Below are positions 1-8,197 of a stretch of 33,718 nt of DNA, piece after piece. Made by a program: the position numbers and the translations under genes. The notes below the pieces were generated by a model, which was not told where the DNA came from, did no database searches, and saw only the letters and a program-made list of their open reading frames with translations. This stretch comes from an uncultured Solobacterium sp. GTDB lineage: Bacteria > Bacillota_I > Bacilli_A > Erysipelotrichales > Erysipelotrichaceae. Numbering within the stretch: the stretch's first letter is position 1; each line of letters opens with the position of its first letter. The stretch lies in assembly GCA_938039295.1 (NCBI GenBank), contig CALHUY010000082.1:1-33718 (forward strand), given 5' to 3'.

Positions 1-1771
1 ACTTCTTTAAACCTTCTGCGTAAGTGCTATAGATTTTAGAGAGTTTACGGTAGTCCAAAATATAATCGATGATCGGTGATTTGCCTTGTAGCTTTTCTAA
101 TTCACCAGCTGCAGTACTTCTCTTTTTACCCGTAGGAAGTCCTAAATCATCGAATAACACCTCTGCAAGTTGCTTTGGAGAATTGATATTGAATTCTTTA
201 CCAGCAATCGCATAAATTTCTTTTTGAGCTTCGCTAATCTTCGCCATCGTTTCTGTCGCAATGCGATCAAGAATATCGATATCACAACGAATCCCTTCTC
301 TTTCCATGTGATAGAGAACGCTTGTTAGCGGCATCTCCATCTCATAGTAGAGTTTTTCCATTTTGTATTCTTGAAGCTTTGGTGTAATCTCTGCATACAA
401 GTTAAAGATATTTCTCGCAAACGCACATGCATACATGCACTGTTTTTCTTCATCAATCATTAGATTTGGCTTTGTAGGTTTACCATATACATCTTCATAA
501 CTTACTGTATTATCAAAACCATAACGTTCAATAATCTTTGTGATGGTTGTTAGAGATGAGTCTACTAAAGAAGCCGCAAGCATCATATCATCATGGAAAT
601 TCAGTATTAAACCTTCGTTTTGTGCTAGATGTAAATTGCGTTTTACATCAAATCCATACTTATGTGGCATGTCGCTTGAAAGATATGCAAGCAAGTCTTT
701 ATCTCTCTTTGCATCTGCTAAAGAAATGTATACGGCTTGTTTTCCATTATATAGTGCAAAGCCATTGATAGTCGCATGCATGTATGCCCCATGGTCATCA
801 TCCACAAACACAGCACAAGCATCCTTTAACATTTCTGCAGGTACCTTTGTAACACGCTTATCTTCACTTGGAGTCACGACTGTTTCTTCTGCTGTACTCT
901 CATCTGCAACAGTCTTGTCAGAAAAACGTCTTGCGAGTGTGTTCATCTCTAGCATCTGTAAAAACTTTACAAGTTGAGGGTAGTTAGGTGTAAAGGATAA
1001 CTCCTTCTCACTCATCTCTACATCAACATCACGACGAATTGTCGCAAGTTTTTTGGAAAGTAACGCAGACTCATGTCCTTCCATTACTTTCTTCTGTAAA
1101 GCACCTTTGAGTTTATCTTCATTTGCTAGGACATTTTCAACCGTGCCATATTCTTCTAAAAGCTTGAGCGCTGTCTTTTCACCAATACCAGGAATACCTG
1201 GGATATTATCTGACTTATCACCCATTAAACCCTTCATATCAATAATCTGAAGTGGTTCAATTCCCATTTGTTCCTTTAGGCTTTCAGGTGTCATGACATC
1301 CATATCTGTAATACCCTTTTTCATTAGTAATACAGAAGTTGTATCATCCACAAGCTGTAACATATCGTGATCACTTGTTAGTACATAGGTTTGATAGTCT
1401 GTTGCCTTTTTAGAGATTGTTCCAATTAAGTCATCTGCTTCAATATCTTGCATCTCTACCCACGTAATCGCAAAGGCATCCAAGAAATCTCGAACGAGTT
1501 TAAACTGTGGCACCAAGTCATCTGGTGCTGGCTTACGACCACCCTTGTAGTCTGCGTATAGTTCATGACGGAAAGTATGTTTTCCTGCATCAAAGGCAAC
1601 TAATACTGCATCAGGCTGAATGATATCAATCGCTTTTTGCATCATAGACGCAAAACCAAATACAGCGTTTGTTGGTGTACCATCTGAAGTAGTCATTGGT
1701 CTTCCATACGCTGTAGCGTAATACGCTCTAAATAACATTGAGTTACCATCTGTCAGTAATAATTTCTTCAT
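1..1771 (-). CDS. polA: DNA polymerase I, N-terminal ~590 residues (partial, runs off left edge)
   Basis: Reverse-strand reading from an ATG at 1771, preceded by a GGGAG ribosome site, gives a Pol I N-terminus. Residues 1 to about 290 are the 5' nuclease domain: an early LTDGNSMLFRAYYA segment, the acidic IEADDLIG motif near 110, and the helix-hairpin-helix signature GDKSDNIPGIPGIGEKT near 184-200. A 3'-5' exonuclease-like domain follows, then the start of the polymerase domain; the catalytic palm lies outside the window. The proofreading residues look lost. The position of the usual DTE motif reads VDDDH, and the segment matching the third exonuclease motif (YAAEDADVT in E. coli) reads YACAFARNI, without the acidic residues. 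Known Bacillus-type and Taq enzymes have similar vestigial domains. The protein would act in Okazaki-fragment maturation and repair. radC lies 150 bp upstream on the same strand. Confidence 0.96.
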   Translation of the reverse strand, partial: MKKLLLTDGNSMLFRAYYATAYGRPMTTSDGTPTNAVFGFASMMQKAIDIIQPDAVLVAFDAGKHTFRHELYADYKGGRKPAPDDLVPQFKLVRDFLDAFAITWVEMQDIEADDLIGTISKKATDYQTYVLTSDHDMLQLVDDTTSVLLMKKGITDMDVMTPESLKEQMGIEPLQIIDMKGLMGDKSDNIPGIPGIGEKTALKLLEEYGTVENVLANEDKLKGALQKKVMEGHESALLSKKLATIRRDVDVEMSEKELSFTPNYPQLVKFLQMLEMNTLARRFSDKTVADESTAEETVVTPSEDKRVTKVPAEMLKDACAVFVDDDHGAYMHATINGFALYNGKQAVYISLADAKRDKDLLAYLSSDMPHKYGFDVKRNLHLAQNEGLILNFHDDMMLAASLVDSSLTTITKIIERYGFDNTVSYEDVYGKPTKPNLMIDEEKQCMYACAFARNIFNLYAEITPKLQEYKMEKLYYEMEMPLTSVLYHMEREGIRCDIDILDRIATETMAKISEAQKEIYAIAGKEFNINSPKQLAEVLFDDLGLPTGKKRSTAAGELEKLQGKSPIIDYILDYRKLSKIYSTYAEGLKK

Positions 1772-1841
1772 TTTATATTCTCCCGCCTGTGTAAAATCAG
1801 GTTTATTTCTTCTTCACAATCATCATAAAAGACTTTCTTTT

Positions 1842-1872
1842 ATTATAGTCTATTTCAGCTTTCTTACCGCAA
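1842..1872 (-). promoter_or_regulatory. possible polA promoter
   Basis: Reading the reverse strand between radC and polA, a perfect TATAAT lies at 1842-1847. A weak TTGCGG -35 candidate lies at 1867-1872 with a 19-nt spacer, which is longer than ideal. It would give polA its own transcript rather than read-through from radC. Only the -10 element is convincing. Confidence 0.35.
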
Positions 1873-1920
1873 TATGACTCTGATTTACCCTTTAAAGTAT
1901 CCTTATTATTTTACCATGTA

Positions 1921-2640
1921 TTAAGTTGTGATTCCATGTGCACATTGGTAAGCTTCCATACAAGTTTCAAAGAGTTCTTCTCTAGCAAAACTAAGAAAAC
2001 TAGTTTGGGAAACAATCAGATGATCTAATACTCTTACACCCATGAGTTTGCCACATTCCATTAACTTCCCGGTCACTACTAAATCCTGTGTACTCGGTGT
2101 CAATACACCGCTAGGATGATTGTGTGCCAGCATAATATCTGTACTACCAATCAATAGAGCTTCTTTAAATATTTCACGGGGATACACTGCACTTGCGTTG
2201 ATAGTTCCTATAAACAATGTCTTTGCGGAAATAATGCGATGGGCAGTATTGAGATACACAACAAGAAACTTCTCTTGGCTACCTGTTCCAATTTCATTTC
2301 GTAGCCATTCAATGATACGCTCTGGATTATCGATGATTTCCTCTTCATAAGCAGCTTCTAAAGACGCTCTTCGACTGATTTCAAAGATAGCTTGTAATTG
2401 TAGAGCCTTTACCTTACTAATCCCTTTAATTTTACATAGTTCTTCATTTGACATCCGTACAAGACCTTTAATCCCTTTCGACATCTGCAATAAATTGTCA
2501 GCCATCGTCAAGACAGATTCTCCTTGTGAACCTGTACGTAATATTAATGCGAGTAGCTCTCTTGAACTAAGAGACCTTACCCCATATCTTAGACCCTTAT
2601 CCCTTGGTCGTTCTGTACTTGGCATTTCACGAATAATCAT
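1921..2640 (-). CDS. radC: RadC family JAB-domain protein (UPF0758)
   Basis: The 239-residue protein has the full RadC layout: an N-terminal helical region, a helix-hairpin-helix-like stretch near residues 65-85 (IKGISKVKALQL), and a C-terminal JAB/MPN metalloprotease-like domain. The zinc-binding JAMM motif is intact, with AHNHPSG (His173, His175) followed by Asp186 in TPSTQD. A GGAGGG ribosome site precedes the ATG. RadC was named from a mutant later reassigned to another gene; it is common in bacteria and its cellular role is unsettled, although the JAB domain suggests peptidase or DNA-linked activity. It is divergent from rlmI across a roughly 100-bp gap. Confidence 0.93.
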   Translation of the reverse strand: MIIREMPSTERPRDKGLRYGVRSLSSRELLALILRTGSQGESVLTMADNLLQMSKGIKGLVRMSNEELCKIKGISKVKALQLQAIFEISRRASLEAAYEEEIIDNPERIIEWLRNEIGTGSQEKFLVVYLNTAHRIISAKTLFIGTINASAVYPREIFKEALLIGSTDIMLAHNHPSGVLTPSTQDLVVTGKLMECGKLMGVRVLDHLIVSQTSFLSFAREELFETCMEAYQCAHGITT

Positions 2641-2742
2641 TCACAATACCCTCCTACTCTTTATTACAAATCATCCCAAAAAATCCATGGAAAGATTAGT
2701 AAATTGACGTAATATCGTTTATCATTATGCCGAGGTGTACCT

Positions 2743-3948
2743 ATGAAAAATAACTATCCTACTATCACAATCTCTAGCGAGGGAGAAACTTGGCTTCAAA
2801 AAGGTCAAATGTGGATGTATCACAATAACTTAGTACAAGCAGATGAAAATATTCCAGATGGTGGTATTGTAAATATCATCTCTAATGATGGAACATACTA
2901 CGGTACAGGCTTCTACTCTCCAATTAGCCATATCACTTGTCGCATCTTAACCAAAGATGAATCAGAACTCATCGATCAATCTTTCTTTGAAAGACGCATT
3001 CGCTTTGCGTATGACTATCGAAAGACAGTAGAACCACATAACTTATCCAATTGTCGTTATGTTTTTGGAGAAGCCGATCTTCTACCTGGTCTTGTTGTGG
3101 ATTGTTATAACGATATATTAGTGACACAAATTTCCAATACTGGTATGGAACAACATAAACAAATGATTTATGACATCTTATTAGAAGTATTTAAAGAAAA
3201 TGGTCATATCATTCAAGCAATCTATGAACGTAATGATATCAAAGTGAGAGAAAAAGAAGGATTAACATCTTACAAGGGATTCTACTATAACCAAAACAAC
3301 ATATCCCCACAGACAATCATTAATGAAAATGGCATTCAATTACAGGTAGATATTGAAAATGGTCAAAAGACAGGATACTTCTTAGACCAGAAATCAAATC
3401 GTGTATTATTACGTAACCTTGCTCGCAATAAACGTGTATTAGACTGTTTTAGTCACACCGGTGGATTTGCGTTAAACGCAGCCTATGGCAATGCAAAAGC
3501 AGTTACTGCCGTCGATGTTTCAAACGTTGCTTTACAACAAGGCTACCAAAATGCAAAACTCAATCATCTTGAAGATAAAATTCAGTTTGTACAAGCAGAT
3601 GTATTCGATTATCTTGAACAGCTCAAAGATAACGAATTCGATATTATCGTCCTAGACCCACCAGCATTTACAAAATCTCGTAAGACTGTGAATAGCGCAT
3701 ATTATGGGTATAAAAATATCAATATGAAAGCAATGAATGTATTACGTAATGGTGGTTATTTGATTACTTGTTCCTGTTCAAGATTCATGGAAACAAAACT
3801 CTTTGAACAGATGTTATTAGAAAGTGCTAAGGAATGTGGTGTAACATTACGTCAGATTTCAGTTACCCAACAAAATCCTGATCACCCTATCCTTTGGAAC
3901 ATGGATGAAACAAGTTATCTAAAGTATTTTATATTCCAAATCTTATAA
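2743..3948 (+). CDS. rlmI: class I rRNA large-subunit (cytosine-5-) methyltransferase, RlmI-like
   Basis: The 401-residue protein matches the size and order of the RlmI/YwbD family. It has an N-terminal PUA-like RNA-binding domain (residues 1 to about 75), a linker domain, and a Rossmann methyltransferase domain from about 190. Visible motifs are GQKTGYFLDQ, the SAM-binding VLDCFSHTGGFAL, the DPPAF motif IV (VLDPPAFTKSRK), and TCSCS, where the catalytic cysteine of the C5-cytosine methyltransferases resides. E. coli RlmI methylates C1962 of 23S rRNA; the exact site in this organism is inferred. A GAGGTG ribosome site precedes the ATG. A terminator overlaps the stop codon, so it is probably monocistronic. 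Confidence 0.9.
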   Translation: MKNNYPTITISSEGETWLQKGQMWMYHNNLVQADENIPDGGIVNIISNDGTYYGTGFYSPISHITCRILTKDESELIDQSFFERRIRFAYDYRKTVEPHNLSNCRYVFGEADLLPGLVVDCYNDILVTQISNTGMEQHKQMIYDILLEVFKENGHIIQAIYERNDIKVREKEGLTSYKGFYYNQNNISPQTIINENGIQLQVDIENGQKTGYFLDQKSNRVLLRNLARNKRVLDCFSHTGGFALNAAYGNAKAVTAVDVSNVALQQGYQNAKLNHLEDKIQFVQADVFDYLEQLKDNEFDIIVLDPPAFTKSRKTVNSAYYGYKNINMKAMNVLRNGGYLITCSCSRFMETKLFEQMLLESAKECGVTLRQISVTQQNPDHPILWNMDETSYLKYFIFQIL

Positions 3949-3970
3949 AGTCCGAAAGGACTTTTTCTTT
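3947..3970 (+). terminator. Rho-independent terminator of rlmI
   Basis: A 7-bp stem AAAGTCC/GGACTTT closes a GAAA tetraloop and runs straight into TTCTTTT. The left arm overlaps the last bases of the rlmI stop codon. Confidence 0.85.
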
Positions 3971-3980
3971 TGTCACAAAA

Positions 3981-4006
3981 TAAAAGACTCACGCGTGTGA
4001 GTCTTT
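3981..4006. terminator. bidirectional terminator between rlmI and the NlpC/P60 gene
   Basis: A perfect 10-bp inverted repeat, AAAGACTCAC at 3983-3992 and GTGAGTCTTT at 3997-4006, has a 4-nt loop. On the reverse strand it is followed by TTATTTT, so it terminates the gene ending at 4014. On the forward strand it backs up the rlmI terminator. Confidence 0.85.
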
Positions 4007-4013
4007 GTTTATC

Positions 4014-5165
4014 TTATTGTCCAGGTACTACGTAATAGGAAGGTAAGTAACCAGAGATATCCTGTACAGTTACACCAGTACCATAAGTAGCAGCGTGAAC
4101 CATTGTACCATTACCTAGTGAAATACCTACATGGTATGGAGCTGAATCAGAACCATAGAAGTATAGCGCACCAGCTGGAGCATTCCATACATCATATTGG
4201 TGAGTTCCAAGTGCTTGTTGTGCATAAGTTGTGCGTGCACCTAAACCATAACAGTATTGAACTAAACCAGAGCAGTCAAATCCTGCTGGAGTTGTACCAC
4301 CCCATTGATATGGAGTACCAACAAGAGATAACGCAGCAGCGATACCACCAGCATATAGACTAGAATCATACTTAGAAGCATCATAAGTAGAAGTAATAGA
4401 TCTAGCAGCAGCTGATGCAGCTTGTAGATTTCTAGCAGCTTCTTCAGCAGCTAATCTTTCAGCTTCTTCTCTTTGACGTTCTTCTTCCGCAATTCTTGCG
4501 TCAACAACTTCTTGTGGAGTACGAACAGTTACAGTCATAGTCGCTGTTGACTTGTTACCAGCAGTATCAACAACTGTATATGTAACTGGATAATCACCAT
4601 CAGTATTCATATCCACAGAACCTTCCACCGTTAATACAGGAAGGATACCTGAATCATCATTGATATAAGAAATATAACTAGAAGCATTGAATGTATCACC
4701 GTTATTTACAACAACAGATGAGTTCTTCAACTTGATCACAGGTGCTGTACTATTGACAACATTTACAACAGCTTTCTGAATAAAGGAATAACCTAAAGTT
4801 TTTTGTGCTTCTGTATCACCTGTACTTGCAAGTGTAACCTTGACAGTAACTGTTTGGATACCAGTTACAGAACGATTGAATCCTTCAATATCAGCAACAC
4901 TCTTTTCAAGTGAGATATTTGCAAGATCATACGTTCCATCGAAAGCAGCTCTTTCTTGAATTACCAAGCTCTTGATTGTATCAAGAGGATTTAAATCCTG
5001 CTGACTAACTTCAATGACTGGTAATGTGTTTTCCTTTTCAACTGTAGTAGTTTTGTTGTCCTCTGCGTATACTGTTTTTGTCGAATATGTACCGGCAATG
5101 AGTAATGCGGATAATAATCCTGCGCCTACTCTACCGAGTTTTTTGTTTAATTTATTTTTAACCAT
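4014..5165 (-). CDS. secreted Ig-like + NlpC/P60 cell-wall hydrolase (paralogue A)
   Basis: This 383-residue secreted protein has a signal peptide (basic MVKNKLNKKL, hydrophobic core, likely cleavage after VYA at about 34) and a conserved N-terminal domain (about 50-135). A DUF5011-like bacterial Ig domain (about 140-215) with a TVVDTAGNKS motif comes next, then a charged Glu/Arg/Ala helix (about 220-255). The C-terminal NlpC/P60 peptidase has Cys298 in GFDCSGLVQYC, His345 in PYHVGISLG and His357 as the third triad residue. The family cleaves gamma-D-Glu-diamino-acid or related peptidoglycan stem-peptide bonds outside the cell. It is a clear paralogue of the next gene upstream but lacks that protein's SH3 domain and Pro/Thr linker. 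There is no Shine-Dalgarno sequence; a promoter lies only 6 nt before the ATG. Confidence 0.92.
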   Translation of the reverse strand: MVKNKLNKKLGRVGAGLLSALLIAGTYSTKTVYAEDNKTTTVEKENTLPVIEVSQQDLNPLDTIKSLVIQERAAFDGTYDLANISLEKSVADIEGFNRSVTGIQTVTVKVTLASTGDTEAQKTLGYSFIQKAVVNVVNSTAPVIKLKNSSVVVNNGDTFNASSYISYINDDSGILPVLTVEGSVDMNTDGDYPVTYTVVDTAGNKSTATMTVTVRTPQEVVDARIAEEERQREEAERLAAEEAARNLQAASAAARSITSTYDASKYDSSLYAGGIAAALSLVGTPYQWGGTTPAGFDCSGLVQYCYGLGARTTYAQQALGTHQYDVWNAPAGALYFYGSDSAPYHVGISLGNGTMVHAATYGTGVTVQDISGYLPSYYVVPGQ

Positions 5166-5171
5166 GTCTTT

Positions 5172-5201
5172 ATTTTACTTTTTTTCGTGGTATCTTTGCA
5201 A
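5172..5201 (-). promoter_or_regulatory. promoter of NlpC/P60 paralogue A, predicting a leaderless mRNA
   Basis: On the reverse strand TTGCAA (5196-5201) and TAAAAT (5172-5177) are 18 nt apart, and the -10 ends 6 nt before the ATG at 5165. The start point would therefore fall at or next to the A of the start codon. The same geometry precedes the paralogous gene at 6904. Confidence 0.6.
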
Positions 5202-5280
5202 CTTTTTGGGCCTTATTTCACACAATTTCACAAGTTTTTCAAAAAACTATAGCATTTTTAGGCTTTTTTTCACAAAATTG

Positions 5281-5307
5281 GCAAAAATAAAACTCCATTT
5301 CTGGAGT
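5281..5307 (-). terminator. Rho-independent terminator of NlpC/P60 paralogue B
   Basis: On the reverse strand, ACTCCA/TGGAGT (5292-5297 with 5302-5307) closes a GAAA loop and is followed by TTTATTTTT. It sits directly after the stop codon of the gene ending at 5309. Confidence 0.85.
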
Positions 5308-5308
5308 C

Positions 5309-6904
5309 TTATTGTCCGATAATTACATAGTAGGAAGGCATAAAGTATGAGATACCAATTACTTGAATACCATCATTTTCGTTCATTGCCTGTACTGTCT
5401 GTCCTCCACCAAGAGCGATAGCTACGTGGTAAGGTGCAGATTCAGAACCCCAGAAGTACAGAGCACCTGCTGGAGCATTCCATACGTCATAACGGTGTGT
5501 TCCTAATGTTTGCTGTGTATATGTAGTTCTCTGTGAAATACCATAGCAGTACTTAACAAGACCTGAGCAGTCAAATCCAGATGGAGATGCACCACCCCAT
5601 ACATATGGTGTGTTTCCTACGAATGATAATGCAAGATTAATTGCATCAGTGTATGCACCGTACTGTCCATATTGTGGAGTTGGAGCTACATACTGTTCGC
5701 TTTGAATATATTGGGCATATACCCAACCAACTTGTCCGTTGATTACGATTTCTTGCCATCCGTTAGAAACTGTATCTGTACAGTAAACAGGATCATTTAC
5801 ATTTAATGTAGTAATAATAGAGCCAGATGTACTTGGAGATGTACGAACATTTAGACGTACATTAGGGTACATTGTCTTTGTAGGTGTAGGAATTGGTGTT
5901 GGAGTCGCTACTGGAGTCTCAACTACAGCTGGTGGTACAGGTGTAGGCTCTGGTGTAGCTACTGGAGTTTCTACTGTAGGTGTTTCAACAACTGCTGGTG
6001 TTTCTGTAACTGTTGGAGTTGCAGGAACATCGATTGTCTCATTGCTACCTACTGCAGCGTTTGCGTTATTACCAATTTCTTTAATTGAATCAATTTCCTT
6101 CTGAAGTTCAGCTAACTGTGCTTCTAAACTTGTAGTTGTAGTAGCTGTTTCAGCTGTTGAACTTGTTGTTGGTTCCGTAATAGCCTTTACTGCTTCAAGT
6201 TGTGCTGTAATTTCAGCTGCCTTTGTTTCTGCTTCAGCCTGTTTCGCTGCTACAACCTCGACAGGAGTCTTTACAGTAACTGTTAATACTGCAGTTGAAG
6301 TATGACCAGCTGTATCAGAAACTGTATAAGTTACTGGATACTCGCCATCTTTATCCATATTTACTTCGCCACTTACTGATAATACAGGTAAGATACCAGA
6401 ATCATCATTAATATAGGAAATATAACTTGAAGCGTTGAATGTATCACCGTTATTTACTGTAACGGAATCACTCTTAAGTTGTACTACAGGTGCACTGTCT
6501 TGTGTAAGTTTTACAACAACCTTCTGTACAAAGGAGTATCCAAGCCTCTTTTCAACCTCCTTATCCCCTGTACTTGCTAAGTTGACTTTCACTGTAACAG
6601 TTTGAATACCTGTTGCATTTCGATCAAAGCCAGTAATATCAGCTACACTCTTTTCTAGTGAGATATAGTTCAAATCATATCCACCGAGTAAAGCACGTTG
6701 CTTAATGACTTCGTTCTTAATCGCTGTATAAGGATCTTCTACCTGTGCATCTACAGTGATGACTGGTAGTGCGTTACTTGTGAACGGATTGACAGTTTCT
6801 TCTGCCTTTACATGTGTTATTGATACAGAACCTGCAACTAATACTGCAGATAATGCACCAGTCACAATCATTCCCATTTGTTTTTTGATAGTATTTTTCA
6901 TCAT
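5309..6904 (-). CDS. secreted Ig-like + SH3b + NlpC/P60 cell-wall hydrolase (paralogue B)
   Basis: This 531-residue protein shares the signal peptide type (likely cleavage after VKA at about 34), N-terminal domain and DUF5011-like Ig domain of the adjacent 383-residue protein. It then adds a Gln/Ala/Glu coiled-coil-like segment (about 215-275), a Pro/Thr/Val-rich wall-spanning linker (about 290-345) and a bacterial SH3 domain (about 345-402, LNVRTSPSTSG). The C-terminal NlpC/P60 peptidase has Cys446 in GFDCSGLVKYC and His493 in PYHVAIALG. The third triad position appears to be Gln505 where paralogue A has His, a substitution the family tolerates in some members. It is probably a peptidoglycan endopeptidase that uses SH3 for wall binding. 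Two in-frame ATGs open the gene, at 6904 and 6901; neither has a Shine-Dalgarno sequence. Confidence 0.92.
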   Translation of the reverse strand: MMKNTIKKQMGMIVTGALSAVLVAGSVSITHVKAEETVNPFTSNALPVITVDAQVEDPYTAIKNEVIKQRALLGGYDLNYISLEKSVADITGFDRNATGIQTVTVKVNLASTGDKEVEKRLGYSFVQKVVVKLTQDSAPVVQLKSDSVTVNNGDTFNASSYISYINDDSGILPVLSVSGEVNMDKDGEYPVTYTVSDTAGHTSTAVLTVTVKTPVEVVAAKQAEAETKAAEITAQLEAVKAITEPTTSSTAETATTTTSLEAQLAELQKEIDSIKEIGNNANAAVGSNETIDVPATPTVTETPAVVETPTVETPVATPEPTPVPPAVVETPVATPTPIPTPTKTMYPNVRLNVRTSPSTSGSIITTLNVNDPVYCTDTVSNGWQEIVINGQVGWVYAQYIQSEQYVAPTPQYGQYGAYTDAINLALSFVGNTPYVWGGASPSGFDCSGLVKYCYGISQRTTYTQQTLGTHRYDVWNAPAGALYFWGSESAPYHVAIALGGGQTVQAMNENDGIQVIGISYFMPSYYVIIGQ

Positions 6905-6910
6905 GGCAGT

Positions 6911-6940
6911 ATTCTAACCACTTTCCATTTTCATTTGCAA
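6911..6940 (-). promoter_or_regulatory. promoter of NlpC/P60 paralogue B, predicting a leaderless mRNA
   Basis: On the reverse strand TTGCAA (6935-6940), an 18-nt spacer and TAGAAT (6911-6916) end 6 nt before the first ATG at 6904. The -35 hexamer, spacer length and distance to the ATG are identical to those of paralogue A, although the spacer bases differ. Confidence 0.6.
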
Positions 6941-7150
6941 TCCTATTCAAGTATTTTTCGTGTTTTAAATTTACGAAAAGTGTTAAATATCCTTATTTTA
7001 TGCGATTTTTTCATATTTTTAATTTTTAAAAATTTTTTTGATTTTGTTACAAAAATTGTAGAAAAATGTGAAATTTCTTACTTTTTCCCATTTTTTTGAT
7101 TTTTTCGTCAAAAAATAAGTTGCACTTCCAATCAATCTTACTATTTAAAT
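6941..7150. other. very A/T-rich non-coding stretch with repeated A-tracts
   Basis: The gap between 6905 and 7207 holds the paralogue B promoter at its left end and a terminator at its right end. Between them, about 6990-7115 is made almost wholly of A or T runs; read on the reverse strand, runs of 5-7 A recur every 8-12 nt or so around 7060-7120. Such tracts can bend DNA or act as distant UP-like elements upstream of a promoter. No gene is seen here. Confidence 0.5.
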
Positions 7151-7196
7151 AGAAAAAGTCTCCTAATGGGCTGGCAATTCCAAACAGGAGACTTTT
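7148..7196 (-). terminator. Rho-independent terminator of the coiled-coil surface protein gene
   Basis: An 11-bp perfect stem, AAAAGTCTCCT (7154-7164) with AGGAGACTTTT (7186-7196), encloses a 21-nt loop. On the reverse strand the U-rich tail TTTTTCTATTT follows. It lies just downstream of the gene that ends at 7208. Confidence 0.85.
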
Positions 7197-7207
7197 GTTG
7201 TTATTGA

Positions 7208-8143
7208 TTAATGTTTCTTTCTTGCATAGTAGATACCTACACCAGCAAAAATCGCAAATGATAATGCTGATAAATCAACTGCTGCGGATGGATGATTTGT
7301 TCCCTCAGGAAGTTCATTCAATTCGATAGTATGCTCTACTGTTGATTCCGTAAATGTGACTGGGAATGTATCTTCATGAACTTCTTCAGCCATTTCTTTC
7401 ATTACTGGCTCAATATTTTGTTCAGCAACTACTTCTTCTAATTTCCTTGTTTCAGTGTTAGATTCATTCTGTTTGCCGTAGATTTTCTCATATATTTCTT
7501 CTGACATTGTACCAGTTCTTCCATCAATTCCCTGTAAGGCCAGAATCTGTAAGGCAAGATCACTTTGTATTTGATCATAGTAATCTATTTCTTGTTTCAG
7601 TGCATCGTAAGAAACTAACAGAGAATCATATTCTGATTTAGCTGTTGAATAGTTTTCTTCAGCAGTTGCTAATTCTGCTTCCGTACGTTCAGTGTTATAT
7701 CTTTCTAATTCTGCAGTCAACTGATCTACAGCTGCTTGTCTTTCCTGAATGATACTTTTATCTGCATTCTCTGCAATTGCTTTTTCTAAAGCTTCCTTAT
7801 TTTTTCTAAGTTCTGACTCAACCATTGCTTTCATTTCAGTAATGTGTGATAAGTCATTAGCTGCCTTCGCCTCGTTTAATGCAGTCTCAGCAGCTGTCAG
7901 CTTTTCTAAAGCTTGCTGTAATGATACCTCTGCTGCGCGATATGCAGACCAGATTGACCCTGCCTGTTTATCGTAATAATAGACTTGTTCCAATAATGCG
8001 TCAATTTCTGCTTCGACTTCACTTGATACTATCGGACCCTGTCTAGTACCCTCTTCTGATTCTTCTGCATAAACATTTACTGTTTTTACAGATATTGCGG
8101 AAATAACTACGGCTGCGAGTAAAGATTTCAATAGTTTATTCAT
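7208..8143 (-). CDS. secreted coiled-coil surface protein with LPXTG-like C-terminal anchor
   Basis: The start is placed at 8143 because GGGGGAGGG lies just upstream and the protein then opens with a signal peptide (MNKLLKSLLAAVVISAISV, likely cleavage after VYA). A 28-residue longer reading has no ribosome site. The mature part of the 311-residue product is rich in Glu, Ala, Lys, Gln and Leu, with long helices from about 40 to 230 that should form a coiled coil. The tail has the order of a sortase signal, with LPEGT at about 278-282, a 17-residue hydrophobic segment and RKKH at the end. The canonical LPXTG threonine and glycine are swapped, so it may instead be retained as a membrane protein. 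No catalytic domain is recognised; it could be an adhesin or wall-spacing protein. Confidence 0.8.
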   Translation of the reverse strand: MNKLLKSLLAAVVISAISVKTVNVYAEESEEGTRQGPIVSSEVEAEIDALLEQVYYYDKQAGSIWSAYRAAEVSLQQALEKLTAAETALNEAKAANDLSHITEMKAMVESELRKNKEALEKAIAENADKSIIQERQAAVDQLTAELERYNTERTEAELATAEENYSTAKSEYDSLLVSYDALKQEIDYYDQIQSDLALQILALQGIDGRTGTMSEEIYEKIYGKQNESNTETRKLEEVVAEQNIEPVMKEMAEEVHEDTFPVTFTESTVEHTIELNELPEGTNHPSAAVDLSALSFAIFAGVGIYYARKKH

Positions 8144-8183
8144 ACATTTCCCTCCCCCTAATTTCGAAAAGATAAATAAACAT

Positions 8184-8197
8184 GTCACATTAGTGAC
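8184..8197. promoter_or_regulatory. inverted repeat GTCAC-N4-GTGAC, possible operator
   Basis: GTCAC (8184-8188) and GTGAC (8193-8197) form a perfect 5-bp dyad around ATTA, 40-55 bp before the coiled-coil gene start at 8143. No U-tract follows on either strand, so it is not a terminator. The position suits a repressor or activator site overlapping the promoter; the regulator is unknown. Confidence 0.4.

Noticed and set aside
540..1250. Forward-strand open frames opposite the polA gene
   Set aside because: They are antisense to a clear polA reading frame, have no ribosome site and no recognisable domain.
2704..2731. TTGACG at 2704 as an rlmI promoter
   Set aside because: No acceptable -10 lies 16-18 nt downstream before the ribosome site.
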